From assembly GCF_049701175.1 (NCBI RefSeq), contig NZ_JBNATW010000004.1:45743-109742 (forward strand): a stretch of 64,000 nt of DNA. The letters run 5' to 3'. The DNA is from Thermovenabulum sp049701175 (GTDB taxonomy: Bacteria; Bacillota; Thermosediminibacteria; Thermosediminibacterales; Thermosediminibacteraceae). The notes beneath the pieces were generated by a model. That model made no database searches. It saw only the letters and a list, made by a program, of their open reading frames with translations, and was not told where the DNA came from. Positions 25,724 through 34,205 of the stretch are shown here, piece after piece. Positions within the stretch are counted from its first letter, which is position 1. Each line of letters starts with the position of its first letter. The translations under genes and the position numbers were made by a program.

Positions 25724-28243
25724 ATGATGGAAGTAATATTTTTAGGCGGGGCTAAAGAAGTAGGGGCTTCATGTTCGGTAATAAAGATAAAAGACAAAAA
25801 CATAATGATAGATGCAGGTATAAAGGTAAACGAAGAAGGGACTGAGTCACTTCCTGACATAAGCTATTTAGACAATCTCAGAAAAGAAGGCAAAAATTTG
25901 GATGCAATTATAATCACCCATGCTCATTTAGACCACTGCGGAGCACTTCCCGCAATAAACAAAATATTTCCTGAAGCGAGGATATACTGCACTCCGCCGA
26001 CAAAAGCCATAATGCAGGTTATGCTTGAAGATGCCCTGAAGGTGGCAAGGGCAACGACCGGGCTGGCCTTTTACGATGAGTCCGACATAGACAGAACGAT
26101 AAACAGCACTATAACGATCGGCTATGAGACGACATATCCGATAGCCGATGGCATAAGCATGGTATTATTGAACGCAGGGCATGTATTGGGTGCAGCGGGA
26201 GTCCTGCTTCAGTCCGATGAAGGGACTCTGCTTTATACAGGCGATTATACGACTTTTGGGCAGAGGACGATAGAAGGCCAATCAATGACGGCTTTTTTGG
26301 ACGAAGGAGTGAACGTAGTAATAAGCGAAGCGACATATGGAGAAAGGATGCACCCTAAACGCAGGGACGAAATAGCGAAAATGATGAGCATAATAGAAGA
26401 GACTATAAAGGACGGCGGCAGGGTATTGATCCCTGCATTTGCACTCGGCAGGGCACAGGAAGTGATACTGGCGATAAAAGACAACAAGAAAAAGGGATAC
26501 AAGGTATATGTGGACGGATTGATAAGAAGGATAAACGGCATATATAAGAACATGAGCAATTACCTGACGAAAAGATGCTATAAAGAAATAGACAAAACAG
26601 GCACTTTGTTTTATACGGATGAGATAGTGGAAGTAGAGAGCGACGAAGAAAGGAAGAAGATATTAGAAAGCAATGAGCCTTGCGTCATTATAGCGAGTTC
26701 CGGCATGTTAACAGGGGGGCTTTCTCCAATTTACGCAGAAAGGCTAATAGGGGATAAAAAGAATGCAATAATCATAGTTGGATACCAAGATGAAGAATCG
26801 CCCGGCAGGAAGTTATTGGAGCTTGCTGAAAAGCCGGAAGATGAAAGGGAAATAGAATTAAACGGGATAAAAAGGAAGGTAAAATGCAGGGTAGAAAAAT
26901 GCCAGTTATCTGCACATGCTGACAGGTTAGGCATAATAAACTTTTTAGAGTCAATAGAATCGGACTATATTCTACTTGTTCACGGAGATGGAAACGCATT
27001 AGAAAGCTTATATGGAGACATAAAAACAAACTCAAAAATAGCAGCGGTTACGCAGATAGCGGAAAGAGGGAAGCCCTATCAATACAATCTTCCTCAGGGC
27101 ATAAGGAAAAGGTACTCGCTTGAGGAGAAAGCATTGGAGATAGCGTTAAACAAAAACAGAGAAGAAGAAATAGATCCGGATTTATTGTGGGAGCATTTGA
27201 TAAACAACGGCAAAGGCGGGACAAATATAACGATAGGCGATTTAATGGCAGTATGGTATGGGATTGAAAATAAAAAAGGTTTAACGGAAGAAGAAAGGAA
27301 CAAATTTATAAATTTAATACGAACTAACGACCGTTATAAAGTCAATCCTTATCAATCAACCGTATATATAAAGAGCAGAGAAGAATACGAAGAAGAGAAG
27401 AGATCTGTTAAGATGGAACAGAACGCAGCAAGGGAACTGATAGAAGATAAGATAGGCAATTATGGATTATACAAAATAGGTTTTGAAAATGAGAAGATAG
27501 TGCTGTATTTCCATACGCCAAAATATGCAGAAAAGTGCAAGAAAGAGATAGAGGAACTGAAAAAAGAGACACAATGGGAGATAGAAGTATCGAACAACAT
27601 AAACACGGCATATATAAGCGAAATGATAGTAAGGAGGCTTTTGAAAGCGGGAATAGAGCTTGCAAAAGGGCCTTCATTTAAGGGGAGTTATATATTAGTG
27701 AAGCTGCAGGAAGGGGAAAGCGAAGAAGAAGCTAAGAAAGTAATAGAAGACATAGCAAGAGAGACGGGGTTGGATATAAGGATAGATGGGATAAAAGAGC
27801 AAAGAGAAGAAAACGAAAACACTCCCAAAAGGGCAAGATTAGAACAGAACTACGCAAGGAAGATAATAGATGATAGGATAAATAAAGAGATAAGAGATGC
27901 AAATTACAAAGTGAAGATAGGGATGTATCCTGATGAGGGCAGGATGGTATTGAGTTTTGTTTCGCCTGAATATGGAAGGCGGTATGAAAAAACGATAAGA
28001 GAACTTGAGCAGCAGACGGGATGGGATATAGAGATAGCGGAGACATACAGGCAGAATGTATTAATTGACGAAGCAAGAAAGATGCTGATAGAAAGGGGCA
28101 TAACAAAGCCGAGGGTAAGCTTCTGTTCAAACTATACAGAAATAAGGGTAGCTAAAGGAGAACTGCAGGAAAAAGATAAAGAAACGATAAAAAGGGAATA
28201 CGAAGAAAAAACTGGAGTAAGGATAGAGATAAAGGAATTATAG
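25724..28243 (+). CDS. Beta-CASP metallo-beta-lactamase ribonuclease with duplicated C-terminal domain
   Basis: 839 residues. The MBL motifs are complete: HAHLDH (66-71), H153 in GHVLGAAG, D174 in TGDYT. Beta-CASP motifs are E202 in ISEATYG, FALGRAQE, and H398 in LSAHAD. This is the CPSF/RNase J-like RNase superfamily. After a linker (about 440-560), two related domains follow, starting QNAARELIEDKI (about 565) and QNYARKIIDDRI (about 707). Each has a KH-like pattern and a TxWxIEV strand, and they probably bind RNA. GAAGGGGGAAAG precedes ATG 25724. It sits between cas6 and array 2, whose leader starts right after its stop. It might be the effector nuclease of this CRISPR cassette, as in type VII, or a separate RNase; linkage is by position. 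Confidence 0.88.
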   Translation: MMEVIFLGGAKEVGASCSVIKIKDKNIMIDAGIKVNEEGTESLPDISYLDNLRKEGKNLDAIIITHAHLDHCGALPAINKIFPEARIYCTPPTKAIMQVMLEDALKVARATTGLAFYDESDIDRTINSTITIGYETTYPIADGISMVLLNAGHVLGAAGVLLQSDEGTLLYTGDYTTFGQRTIEGQSMTAFLDEGVNVVISEATYGERMHPKRRDEIAKMMSIIEETIKDGGRVLIPAFALGRAQEVILAIKDNKKKGYKVYVDGLIRRINGIYKNMSNYLTKRCYKEIDKTGTLFYTDEIVEVESDEERKKILESNEPCVIIASSGMLTGGLSPIYAERLIGDKKNAIIIVGYQDEESPGRKLLELAEKPEDEREIELNGIKRKVKCRVEKCQLSAHADRLGIINFLESIESDYILLVHGDGNALESLYGDIKTNSKIAAVTQIAERGKPYQYNLPQGIRKRYSLEEKALEIALNKNREEEIDPDLLWEHLINNGKGGTNITIGDLMAVWYGIENKKGLTEEERNKFINLIRTNDRYKVNPYQSTVYIKSREEYEEEKRSVKMEQNAARELIEDKIGNYGLYKIGFENEKIVLYFHTPKYAEKCKKEIEELKKETQWEIEVSNNINTAYISEMIVRRLLKAGIELAKGPSFKGSYILVKLQEGESEEEAKKVIEDIARETGLDIRIDGIKEQREENENTPKRARLEQNYARKIIDDRINKEIRDANYKVKIGMYPDEGRMVLSFVSPEYGRRYEKTIRELEQQTGWDIEIAETYRQNVLIDEARKMLIERGITKPRVSFCSNYTEIRVAKGELQEKDKETIKREYEEKTGVRIEIKEL

Positions 28244-28249
28244 CCAATG

Positions 28250-28445
28250 TTAGGATTTCTTCAATGCAGCGAAGCAGGAAAATAACAAAAGAATATAGGA
28301 AACACAAAAATTAAGGGGTGATAAAAGCAATCAAAAGGAATACGAAATATGCACTGTTGCTTCGCTGCAAAAAATATGCTTCATAAAAAAGGAAAAATGT
28401 TTTATAATAGAAATTAGAAGGATAACAAATATAAAAAAAAGAAGG
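28250..28445 (+). promoter_or_regulatory. CRISPR leader of array 2
   Basis: Homologous to the leader at 1440-1635. The inverted repeat is perfect here: GCAGCGAAGC (28266-28275) with GCTTCGCTGC (28359-28368). A TATAAT (28403-28408) with TTCATA 17 bases upstream lies 37 bases before the first repeat and is the likely pre-crRNA promoter. The distance from the inverted repeat to repeat 1 (77 bases) is nearly the same as in array 1 (75). Confidence 0.8.
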
Positions 28446-28594
28446 GTTTTTATTTCACTATATGGGTAGATAATAGAGATCTTTTGGTTTGTGGCCGTAA
28501 CTGTTGTTATAGTTTTTATTTCACTATATGGGTAGATAATGTATATGCATATATTTGACCTCCATGTTTTTATTTCACTATATAGGTAGATAAA
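28446..28594 (+). CRISPR. CRISPR array 2, clean part (3 repeats)
   Basis: The same 29-nt repeat as array 1 starts at 28446, 28512 and 28566. The third has one change in the core (ATAGGT) and ends in AAA. Spacers are about 37 and 25 nt. It is directly downstream of the beta-CASP gene and its leader. Confidence 0.9.
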
Positions 28595-28817
28595 TTGGGT
28601 AAACAATTTTCTCTCTTATGCTTACTTTTTTATTTTCCGGCATTTTTCTTTACTATATCAGGTAAAAAACCAAATATAGACAACATTATGGCTATTGTAA
28701 AACTCGCCTCTATGTAATGCCTGTTGATAAGCGTTTTTTTATAACTACATGGGTTAATAAAAATCGTAAACAAAGTTATGGATTCCCAAAATGTTAATTA
28801 AAACTACATGGGTTATT
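28595..28817 (+). CRISPR. CRISPR array 2, degenerate distal part
   Basis: Decayed repeats with cores ACTATATCAGGT (near 28652), AACTACATGGGTTAATAA (near 28743) and AACTACATGGGTTATT (near 28802), the same altered 3' end (TTA) as in the decayed half of array 1. Confidence 0.65.
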
Positions 28818-28820
28818 GGC

Positions 28821-28857
28821 AAACTCTCCTCACTAGAAGAGGGGAGTTTTTTATTTT
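28821..28857 (+). terminator. Terminator of array 2
   Basis: AAACTCTCCTC pairs with GAGGGGAGTTT around a short loop and is followed by TTTATTTTT. Confidence 0.8.
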
Positions 28858-28888
28858 TAGAAAAATAAAATAAAATTAAAACGAATAA

Positions 28889-28960
28889 AGTGTAAAGCAA
28901 AATATATCAAAATATAGCAAAGTAAAGCAAAATATTGCAAAATATTGCAAAATAAAGTAT
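28889..28960. repeat. Phased 10-bp A-tract repeats (bent DNA or iterons)
   Basis: Seven to eight units with exact 10-base spacing, built on AATATWGCAA (for example AATATATCAA, AATATAGCAA, AGTAAAGCAA, AATATTGCAA twice). The period equals one helical turn, so the DNA should be curved. A TATAAT (28948-28953) lies at its downstream end. It may be an UP-like promoter region for the gene at 29032 or a protein-binding iteron set. Confidence 0.6.
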
Positions 28961-29031
28961 AATAAAAGTAAGATAATATGATTCATTTTAATAATATAGA
29001 CATGTTTAATGTAGCTCATGGAGGATGATGT

Positions 29032-30558
29032 ATGAATAGAAGAGATAATAGAAGAAATAATAGCATAAAAACGAGCATATTTTTATTTGTATTATTATTA
29101 TGTATCATTGTTCATCAATCATCTCCTATTTATGCTGACGAAGGTCAAACCAATGGGGAAACAGTATATTTTAATAGAAATGATAGTATATTTAATCCCA
29201 ATTTTGATCCTAACATACTAAAATTAGACGAAAATTATATAGGCGATAAAAGTAATTATAAATTTATGCCAGACTGTGTAGAAGCAATTGGCACTATCAA
29301 TAAATTAATAATAAGCGTTTACAATAATGATGTTAATACATACAATGAGATTCTAAAAAATATCAAAGATAAGAATTCATTTATAGAATTTTGCAAAACA
29401 CATTATCCACAAACGGTAGAGAGCACGACAGGCACAAAAAATAAAGATGAGATTACGGGCGAAGAATACATAGACCCGGATTGGGTAGAGGTTGCAATAG
29501 ACGATGCACAATTTGATGTCCAACATTCTGCAACAGGGAAAATATCTGCAGGTAAAGGCATCATCATAGTTACTTTTACACCAAATGATAATGATGAGTC
29601 AAATGAGAAGGATGTAAAATTTTATTTTGAATATACTAATGGTCATTGGGAATTAATGAATATAAGTATTGGAAATGCTGACGGAAATCCAACAAAAACT
29701 CCTGTTGGTAATGCACATGCAACAAACGTATCTAAAAGAAGTAATGGTAAGCCACCAAAAAGTAATAAAAACATTCCTTACGATCCTTTTGTTCTTTCAA
29801 TGGGCACATGGGCTGCTCTTCAAATATATAAATATCGAAAGAGTATTTTAAAAACGTTGAAAAAATTTTTTAAAGAAAACAAAGACGATTTAATAAAAGA
29901 GACATCAATTGCATTAGGGAAAGAGTTGTCTTCGAAGTTTTCAAAGAATACTCTTGTTGAAAAAGGAAGCCAAATTGTTCTCGAAGCCAGACCGCACATT
30001 TTCAGAAGGATATTTGAAGGTCTAGATAAATTTAACAAATACTTTGATACTGCAAGTAATGTAGTAGATTTTGGGGAATTATTTTATTTAGCCTATAAAA
30101 AACGTAGTATAGAATATGCAATACGAGGCTCCCTTAGTTTAGCTGTAGAATTAGGTTGTGCATATTCATGTGGATTAGCCGGTGAAAAATTCGGTATATT
30201 GATTGGGACACTTGTTGCAGGCCCTATAGGCGGAGTAATAGGTGGAGTCATTGGCAATGTGTTATTTACATATATTGGTTCAGAGTATATTGCACCAAAA
30301 GTGAAAGTAATAGCAGATAAGGCATTAACAAAAACCATCACAAGTATCCGCAAAGCAGAAAATTATCTAATACCTAAAATCCAAACTAATATCCAAACAA
30401 CAAATACTATTGTATCAAAAACAATTATCAAAACGAAAACTAATATAACATCTAAAATTAATTCCCTAAAATCGAACATTTCAAAGATGGGGCAGCAAAT
30501 AAAAAGTTCTATATCGAATGCGAAAACATCATTTATAAGGAATTTGCTTGGCAAATAG
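29032..30558 (+). CDS. Exported protein with glycine-zipper hydrophobic domain
   Basis: 508 residues. A signal peptide (about 14-36, ending YADEG) leads to a soluble domain (about 45-215) with an Asp/Asn-rich beta segment (HSATGKISAGKGIIIVTF). After a Gly/Asn/Lys linker, residues 255-410 are helical and contain a glycine-zipper-like stretch (GILIGTLVAGPIGGVIGGVI), then a Thr/Ser/Lys-rich helical tail. Glycine zippers occur in membrane-inserting toxins and pore-like proteins and also in envelope proteins. GGAGGATG precedes ATG 29032. No family recognised. It follows array 2 and bent DNA. A secreted effector or toxin is possible but not shown. Confidence 0.6.
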   Translation: MNRRDNRRNNSIKTSIFLFVLLLCIIVHQSSPIYADEGQTNGETVYFNRNDSIFNPNFDPNILKLDENYIGDKSNYKFMPDCVEAIGTINKLIISVYNNDVNTYNEILKNIKDKNSFIEFCKTHYPQTVESTTGTKNKDEITGEEYIDPDWVEVAIDDAQFDVQHSATGKISAGKGIIIVTFTPNDNDESNEKDVKFYFEYTNGHWELMNISIGNADGNPTKTPVGNAHATNVSKRSNGKPPKSNKNIPYDPFVLSMGTWAALQIYKYRKSILKTLKKFFKENKDDLIKETSIALGKELSSKFSKNTLVEKGSQIVLEARPHIFRRIFEGLDKFNKYFDTASNVVDFGELFYLAYKKRSIEYAIRGSLSLAVELGCAYSCGLAGEKFGILIGTLVAGPIGGVIGGVIGNVLFTYIGSEYIAPKVKVIADKALTKTITSIRKAENYLIPKIQTNIQTTNTIVSKTIIKTKTNITSKINSLKSNISKMGQQIKSSISNAKTSFIRNLLGK

Positions 30559-30608
30559 TCAATAATTTAGAATTTAGTAAAAAAGACAAGGATTAGGAGG
30601 AAATTATT

Positions 30609-30767
30609 ATGAAATGTGACGAGAACATAAAAATAATTAATATAAGAATCCCCAAGCCTTTATATGACGAATTCAAGGAAATAACAGAGAAAGAATCAAT
30701 GAACATATCAAAGTTGATAAGAAAATGGATAGAAGAATTTGTAAAAAGAAATAAAGAAAACATATAA
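30609..30767 (+). CDS. Ribbon-helix-helix DNA-binding protein (CopG/Arc type)
   Basis: 52 residues. The pattern is INIRIPKPLYDEFKEI (strand then helix A), then MNISKLIRKWIEEFVK (helix B), the classic RHH fold of CopG, Arc and plasmid antitoxins. TAGGAGG precedes ATG 30609. It probably represses its own transcript or the exported protein gene before it, or acts as an accessory partition or relaxosome protein. The gene downstream (30864) could be a partner. Confidence 0.75.
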   Translation: MKCDENIKIINIRIPKPLYDEFKEITEKESMNISKLIRKWIEEFVKRNKENI

Positions 30768-30863
30768 AAAAGTAGATAATAAACAAAATTTAGTATAAAA
30801 TAAAAATTAAGAAACAATAAGAAGGACGTATAAAAACAATAAAAAGGAGGAATAAAAAATAAT

Positions 30864-31064
30864 ATGTTATCAACGTATTATCAAAAAATATACGGGTTTA
30901 CGGATGGTATATTAAACAAAAATATAGAGCGTACGCACAATCACATAGAAATAAGTGACATATCAGCTATAAAACGGAAGGAAGAATTAGAAAAGCAGGG
31001 ATACAAAGTAGAATTAAGAAGGTATAATAAAAGAGAACCATTATGCGTAGTATACCACATATAA
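30864..31064 (+). CDS. Small protein of unknown function next to the RHH regulator
   Basis: 66 residues with alternating charged and aromatic residues; the last 30 (KRKEELEKQGYKVELRRYNK) look like a beta-alpha-beta element. AATAAAAAGGAGG precedes ATG 30864. A terminator follows at 31087. It is possibly in one operon with the ribbon-helix-helix gene. No family recognised. Confidence 0.5.
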   Translation: MLSTYYQKIYGFTDGILNKNIERTHNHIEISDISAIKRKEELEKQGYKVELRRYNKREPLCVVYHI

Positions 31065-31086
31065 AACTATAAAGAAGTTCACAAAA

Positions 31087-31125
31087 TTAAGCACTATACA
31101 CCTTCCGTATAGTGCTTAATTTTTT
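31087..31125 (+). terminator. Rho-independent terminator
   Basis: TTAAGCACTATAC (31087-31099) pairs with GTATAGTGCTTAA (31107-31119), followed by TTTTTT. Confidence 0.9.
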
Positions 31126-31259
31126 CAGTTTAAATTTAAATTTAGCGATGATATAATAAAATTAAGGAAGAACATATAGAAATAATAATAAAAATCATTT
31201 ATATCAAAAAAATAAAAAGGAAATTAAATCAATAGTAAGAATAAGAGGAGGTATATTTT

Positions 31260-32228
31260 ATGGCAAACAAAATAAATACGGTATTTCCGGAAGGTTTTGC
31301 GGGAGAAAAGAAAGAATTTTTAAAAGATACCCTGCCTGACTTATATGATGCAATGAAGACAGGGGCAATACTGCAGGAAAAAGTAGTCGGGATAGAAAAA
31401 ATAGATGGTAAAGATGCTTTAGTAGTATTTTTTAATCAAAATATTAAAGGGATAATATTTGAAGAGGAAGCAGGATTACGTCCAAAAGAAAAACTGCACT
31501 ACTTAGTTGGAACAATGGTAAACTTTAAGGTAAAACATATAGATAGACAAAACAATATAGTGTATTTATCGAGAAAAGAAGCATTAGAAAAAATGAGCGG
31601 GATAACATGGGAGACACTCATCAAAGATGCACAAAAAATGCTGGAAGTATACAAAATAATACAGAAGAAGAAAGAAGAATACAGAAAAGCGAAAGAAATT
31701 GGGGACAAAGTAAGGATGCAAGAGCTGTACAATGAAATAAATAAATTAACCGAAAAGATGGAATCATTAGGCCCTGTTAGAACGTGCGTTGTAAAGCACG
31801 TTACTGACAGAGTAGCCTATGTAGATATAGGTGGAATAACGGCAACCCTCCCCAGAAGAGAAGTTTCATGGGGTTATGTTGATGATGTAAGGAACTATAT
31901 ACAGACAGGGGACTCTTTTGATGTAAGAGTTATATTTTTTGATAAAGATACAGGATACGTTGAGGTGTCTATTAAACAGCTTTTACCTGATCCATGGGGA
32001 TATGTACCTGACAAATATAATGAGGGAGGGCTGTATGTAGGCAAGCTGGTAAAGATATTTCCTAAAGGGCTTTTAATAGAATTTGAACCTGCGGTGATGT
32101 GCATGGTGCCACATCTGCCGTATGGCAATCCAAACGAAGGCAGCGAACTTCTGGTGAAACTTACAAAAATAGATCAAGATGAAAGAAAAATGTATGGATA
32201 CGTAGTAAAGGTTGTAAAAAAAGTATAA
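31260..32228 (+). CDS. S1-domain RNA-binding protein
   Basis: 322 residues. Three OB/S1-like modules are visible: residues 35-110 (VGIEKIDGKDALVVFFNQNI, then GTMVNFKVKHID and NIVYLSRKEA), 175-245 (VVKHVTDRVAYVDIGGITA, TGDSFDVRVIFFDK, VEVSIKQLLPDPW) and 258-322 (VGKLVKIFPKGLLIEF). A charged helix (about 125-170) separates the first two. This is the build of RpsE1-like 'ribosomal protein S1-like' RNA binders and resembles a Firmicutes YmdA/phage family. ATAAGAGGAGGTAT precedes ATG 31260. It likely binds mRNA. Its role in the element is unknown. Confidence 0.8.
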   Translation: MANKINTVFPEGFAGEKKEFLKDTLPDLYDAMKTGAILQEKVVGIEKIDGKDALVVFFNQNIKGIIFEEEAGLRPKEKLHYLVGTMVNFKVKHIDRQNNIVYLSRKEALEKMSGITWETLIKDAQKMLEVYKIIQKKKEEYRKAKEIGDKVRMQELYNEINKLTEKMESLGPVRTCVVKHVTDRVAYVDIGGITATLPRREVSWGYVDDVRNYIQTGDSFDVRVIFFDKDTGYVEVSIKQLLPDPWGYVPDKYNEGGLYVGKLVKIFPKGLLIEFEPAVMCMVPHLPYGNPNEGSELLVKLTKIDQDERKMYGYVVKVVKKV

Positions 32229-32284
32229 CCCCCTTAAGTTTTTTATACCGGCAGAACACAGCACACAGAAAGGGGGAACTATAT

Positions 32285-33070
32285 ATAGAACAAAACATAG
32301 AATCAAAATTCAAAGAATTTACAGACGAAGTATTCCCGAATGAAGGGATACCGGGGCATACGATGACAGGCCCGTTTTCTGGAGATCCGATGGGTCAAAA
32401 GAAACTGATCGTAGAGAGAAAAGGTTGCAGCATGATACCTCTGGTTGCAGAGAATGATATAAATATCCTTCATGCGATAGGCAAGTGCAGAGTAGCATCA
32501 TCTTTACAATTATCATCATTACTTTCTATTAAACAGAGATCGGCCAAGAAATCACTTATAAGGTTGTTTTCTTTAGGGTACGTAGATAAACTGCATATTG
32601 AACGAACACCGCCACTGTATAAGCTGGGCAAAGGAGGAGAAATATTATTAAAGGATAAGGTTTACAAGCAGTTAGAAATAAATACGTTAATGGCATTAAA
32701 ATATGCAGCATCAACGCAGCTTTATGTTCAATTTTATAAATATTTTGGTGATAGCGTTTCATATAGGACAATTGGGGCAGACAGTATAATAGCTGAGATA
32801 ATATTAAAGAGAAGCCAATATATAATAGTAGTACCACGGATATGGTCGGGTTCAGAAGAAGAAATAAAAGCAGCAGAAATTATAGAGGATATAGATGATA
32901 AAATAATTATAGTGGCAGGTTCAAAAGAACAGGCTGAGAAAATAGCGAGGATTCAAAAAGGTAAGGAAAACGCAGTAAGGTATACATGGGATGGCATATT
33001 AAAAGATGGTCTCGCTTTCTACAAAAAATCAGGCAATATACTTATAGAAAGCGAACGATTTAGGACATAA
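32285..33070 (+). CDS. Winged-helix protein, replication-relaxation type
   Basis: A winged helix at about residues 55-110 (DINILHAIGKCRVASSLQL then SIKQRSAKKSLIRLFSLGY) is followed by a mixed alpha/beta domain with repeated IIVV strands (SQYIIVVPRIW, DKIIIVAGSKE), like the replication-relaxation/MobC-like proteins that carry a restriction-type fold. The open frame starts before the first ATG (32363): AGGGGG (32271-32276) is 8 bases from an in-frame ATA at 32285, giving MEQNIESKFK. I take this as the start, so a non-AUG start codon is likely. If linked to relaxosome function it would be the only DNA-processing helper seen here. Confidence 0.6.
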   Translation: MEQNIESKFKEFTDEVFPNEGIPGHTMTGPFSGDPMGQKKLIVERKGCSMIPLVAENDINILHAIGKCRVASSLQLSSLLSIKQRSAKKSLIRLFSLGYVDKLHIERTPPLYKLGKGGEILLKDKVYKQLEINTLMALKYAASTQLYVQFYKYFGDSVSYRTIGADSIIAEIILKRSQYIIVVPRIWSGSEEEIKAAEIIEDIDDKIIIVAGSKEQAEKIARIQKGKENAVRYTWDGILKDGLAFYKKSGNILIESERFRT

Positions 33071-33089
33071 TTACTTGCAAAGCAAATTA

Positions 33090-33118
33090 TTGACAATAGT
33101 AACAAAATCGATTATAAT
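33090..33118 (+). promoter_or_regulatory. Full-consensus sigma-A promoter
   Basis: TTGACA (33090-33095) and TATAAT (33113-33118) with a 17-base spacer, the best promoter in the window. It starts a leader that contains a terminator and a 19-nt motif copy before the gene at 33378. Confidence 0.8.
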
Positions 33119-33136
33119 AAAAGCAAACTAAATAAC

Positions 33137-33195
33137 TAAGGCTATTAGGCACGACCGACAGCCTATGCGATAATCGCATAGGCTTTTATTATTAT
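33137..33195 (+). terminator. Leader hairpin, possible attenuator
   Basis: AGCCTATGCGAT (33160-33171) pairs with ATCGCATAGGCT (33173-33184), followed by TTTATTATTATTA. An upstream AAGGCTATTAGGC (33139-33151) can compete for the AGCCTA arm, which is the layout of a terminator/antiterminator switch. No known riboswitch class is recognised. Confidence 0.6.
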
Positions 33196-33201
33196 TAGCA
33201 G

Positions 33202-33220
33202 GAACAAAAAAGTTTACAAA
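33202..33220 (+). promoter_or_regulatory. Copy 3 of the recurrent 19-nt leader motif
   Basis: GAACAAAAAAGTTTACAAA, one base changed from copy 1, located after the leader terminator. Confidence 0.55.
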
Positions 33221-33273
33221 CAAATATTCATCTATCAAAACATAGACTCAATCACTTTGAAAAAAAAGAAAGG

Positions 33274-33300
33274 GTTTTTATTTTTTTATGGGGAAAAAAC
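33274..33300 (+). repeat. Possible single CRISPR-repeat relic
   Basis: AAGAAAGG then GTTTTTATTTTTTTATGGGG resembles the leader end plus a damaged repeat (GAAGG then GTTTTTATTT...TATGGG). Low-complexity sequence makes a chance match possible. Confidence 0.25.
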
Positions 33301-33377
33301 AAGTTTTCAAAATAAAAAGTAATAGTTTAAGGAATGTGAAGCTCAACAAGACAAATAAAAAGGAGGTATAGGGAAGC

Positions 33378-34163
33378 ATGATTAAAGAGCTTCTGAAGAA
33401 ATACGGGTTAAAAGGTATAAATATAGGTATTGTAAAAGAAGGGGATATACTTGTAATAGAAGGAGGCATAGCAAGGCAAATAATAAGGAAAAGGGGTAGT
33501 GTAATAAAAGGGATTTACTGCACTATTATAGATGAAGCTAATGTCCCATATACTACATACTACGATGTGGCAGAAACTCATGAAAACACAGACGAAGAGA
33601 GGTTAAAAATGGAGTATATATCTAAAGCATTAAAGGAGTATTTTGGGGAAACAGAAGGACTGCTATATGAAAATAAACATCAAGAACAAGATAGAATGGA
33701 AAACAAAAGCAAAAGTAGCAATGAATCGTATGTTAGAGCAAGGATTATAAAAATACTTGATGCAGTAGAAGAAGAAAACAAAACAGAAATAAAAGCAACG
33801 GCAGAAGTAAAAGGTAAAATATGTGAAGCAATTATAAAAGGGAAAGAAGCTGTAGAAAAAACACTACTAAGTCTTGAAGAAATTTATTTAAAAATAAGCA
33901 AAGAAAAGATAAGAAAAGAGAATAACAAAATAGTAATAGAGACCGATGAAGTAAGATTTAGCAAAAACCAAGAAACATATAAAGCAGAAATAAACAGAGA
34001 CGGCGACAATTTAAAAGCAATAGTAAACGGAGTAAACGGAAGTGAATTTAAAGTGGTAGCGATAAAAAATATTTTAGAGAATATAAAAAATAAAAAGGAT
34101 GTTATGATAACTGGAAGAATAAAGGATAATATTCTGCTGGTTGACGAACTGGCAGAACAATAA
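33378..34163 (+). CDS. Uncharacterised lysine-rich protein heading the MoxR/VWA operon
   Basis: 261 residues. The first 75 look like a small beta-rich domain (INIGIVKEGDILVIEGGIA, then IYCTIIDEANVPYTTYYDV). The rest is highly charged, with a C-terminal beta segment (IKDNILLVDELAEQ). AATAAAAAGGAGGTAT precedes ATG 33378. It is the first gene after the consensus promoter and leader at 33090-33220 and is probably co-transcribed with the genes up to the MoxR ATPase. No family recognised. Confidence 0.5.
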   Translation: MIKELLKKYGLKGINIGIVKEGDILVIEGGIARQIIRKRGSVIKGIYCTIIDEANVPYTTYYDVAETHENTDEERLKMEYISKALKEYFGETEGLLYENKHQEQDRMENKSKSSNESYVRARIIKILDAVEEENKTEIKATAEVKGKICEAIIKGKEAVEKTLLSLEEIYLKISKEKIRKENNKIVIETDEVRFSKNQETYKAEINRDGDNLKAIVNGVNGSEFKVVAIKNILENIKNKKDVMITGRIKDNILLVDELAEQ

Positions 34164-34205
34164 AAAAGAAGTAAATAAAAAACAATAAGAAGGAGGTATA
34201 CAAAC

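Noticed and set aside
31260..32228. Considered as a Cas7-like RNA-binding subunit
   Set aside because: Its OB/S1 modules explain the whole length.
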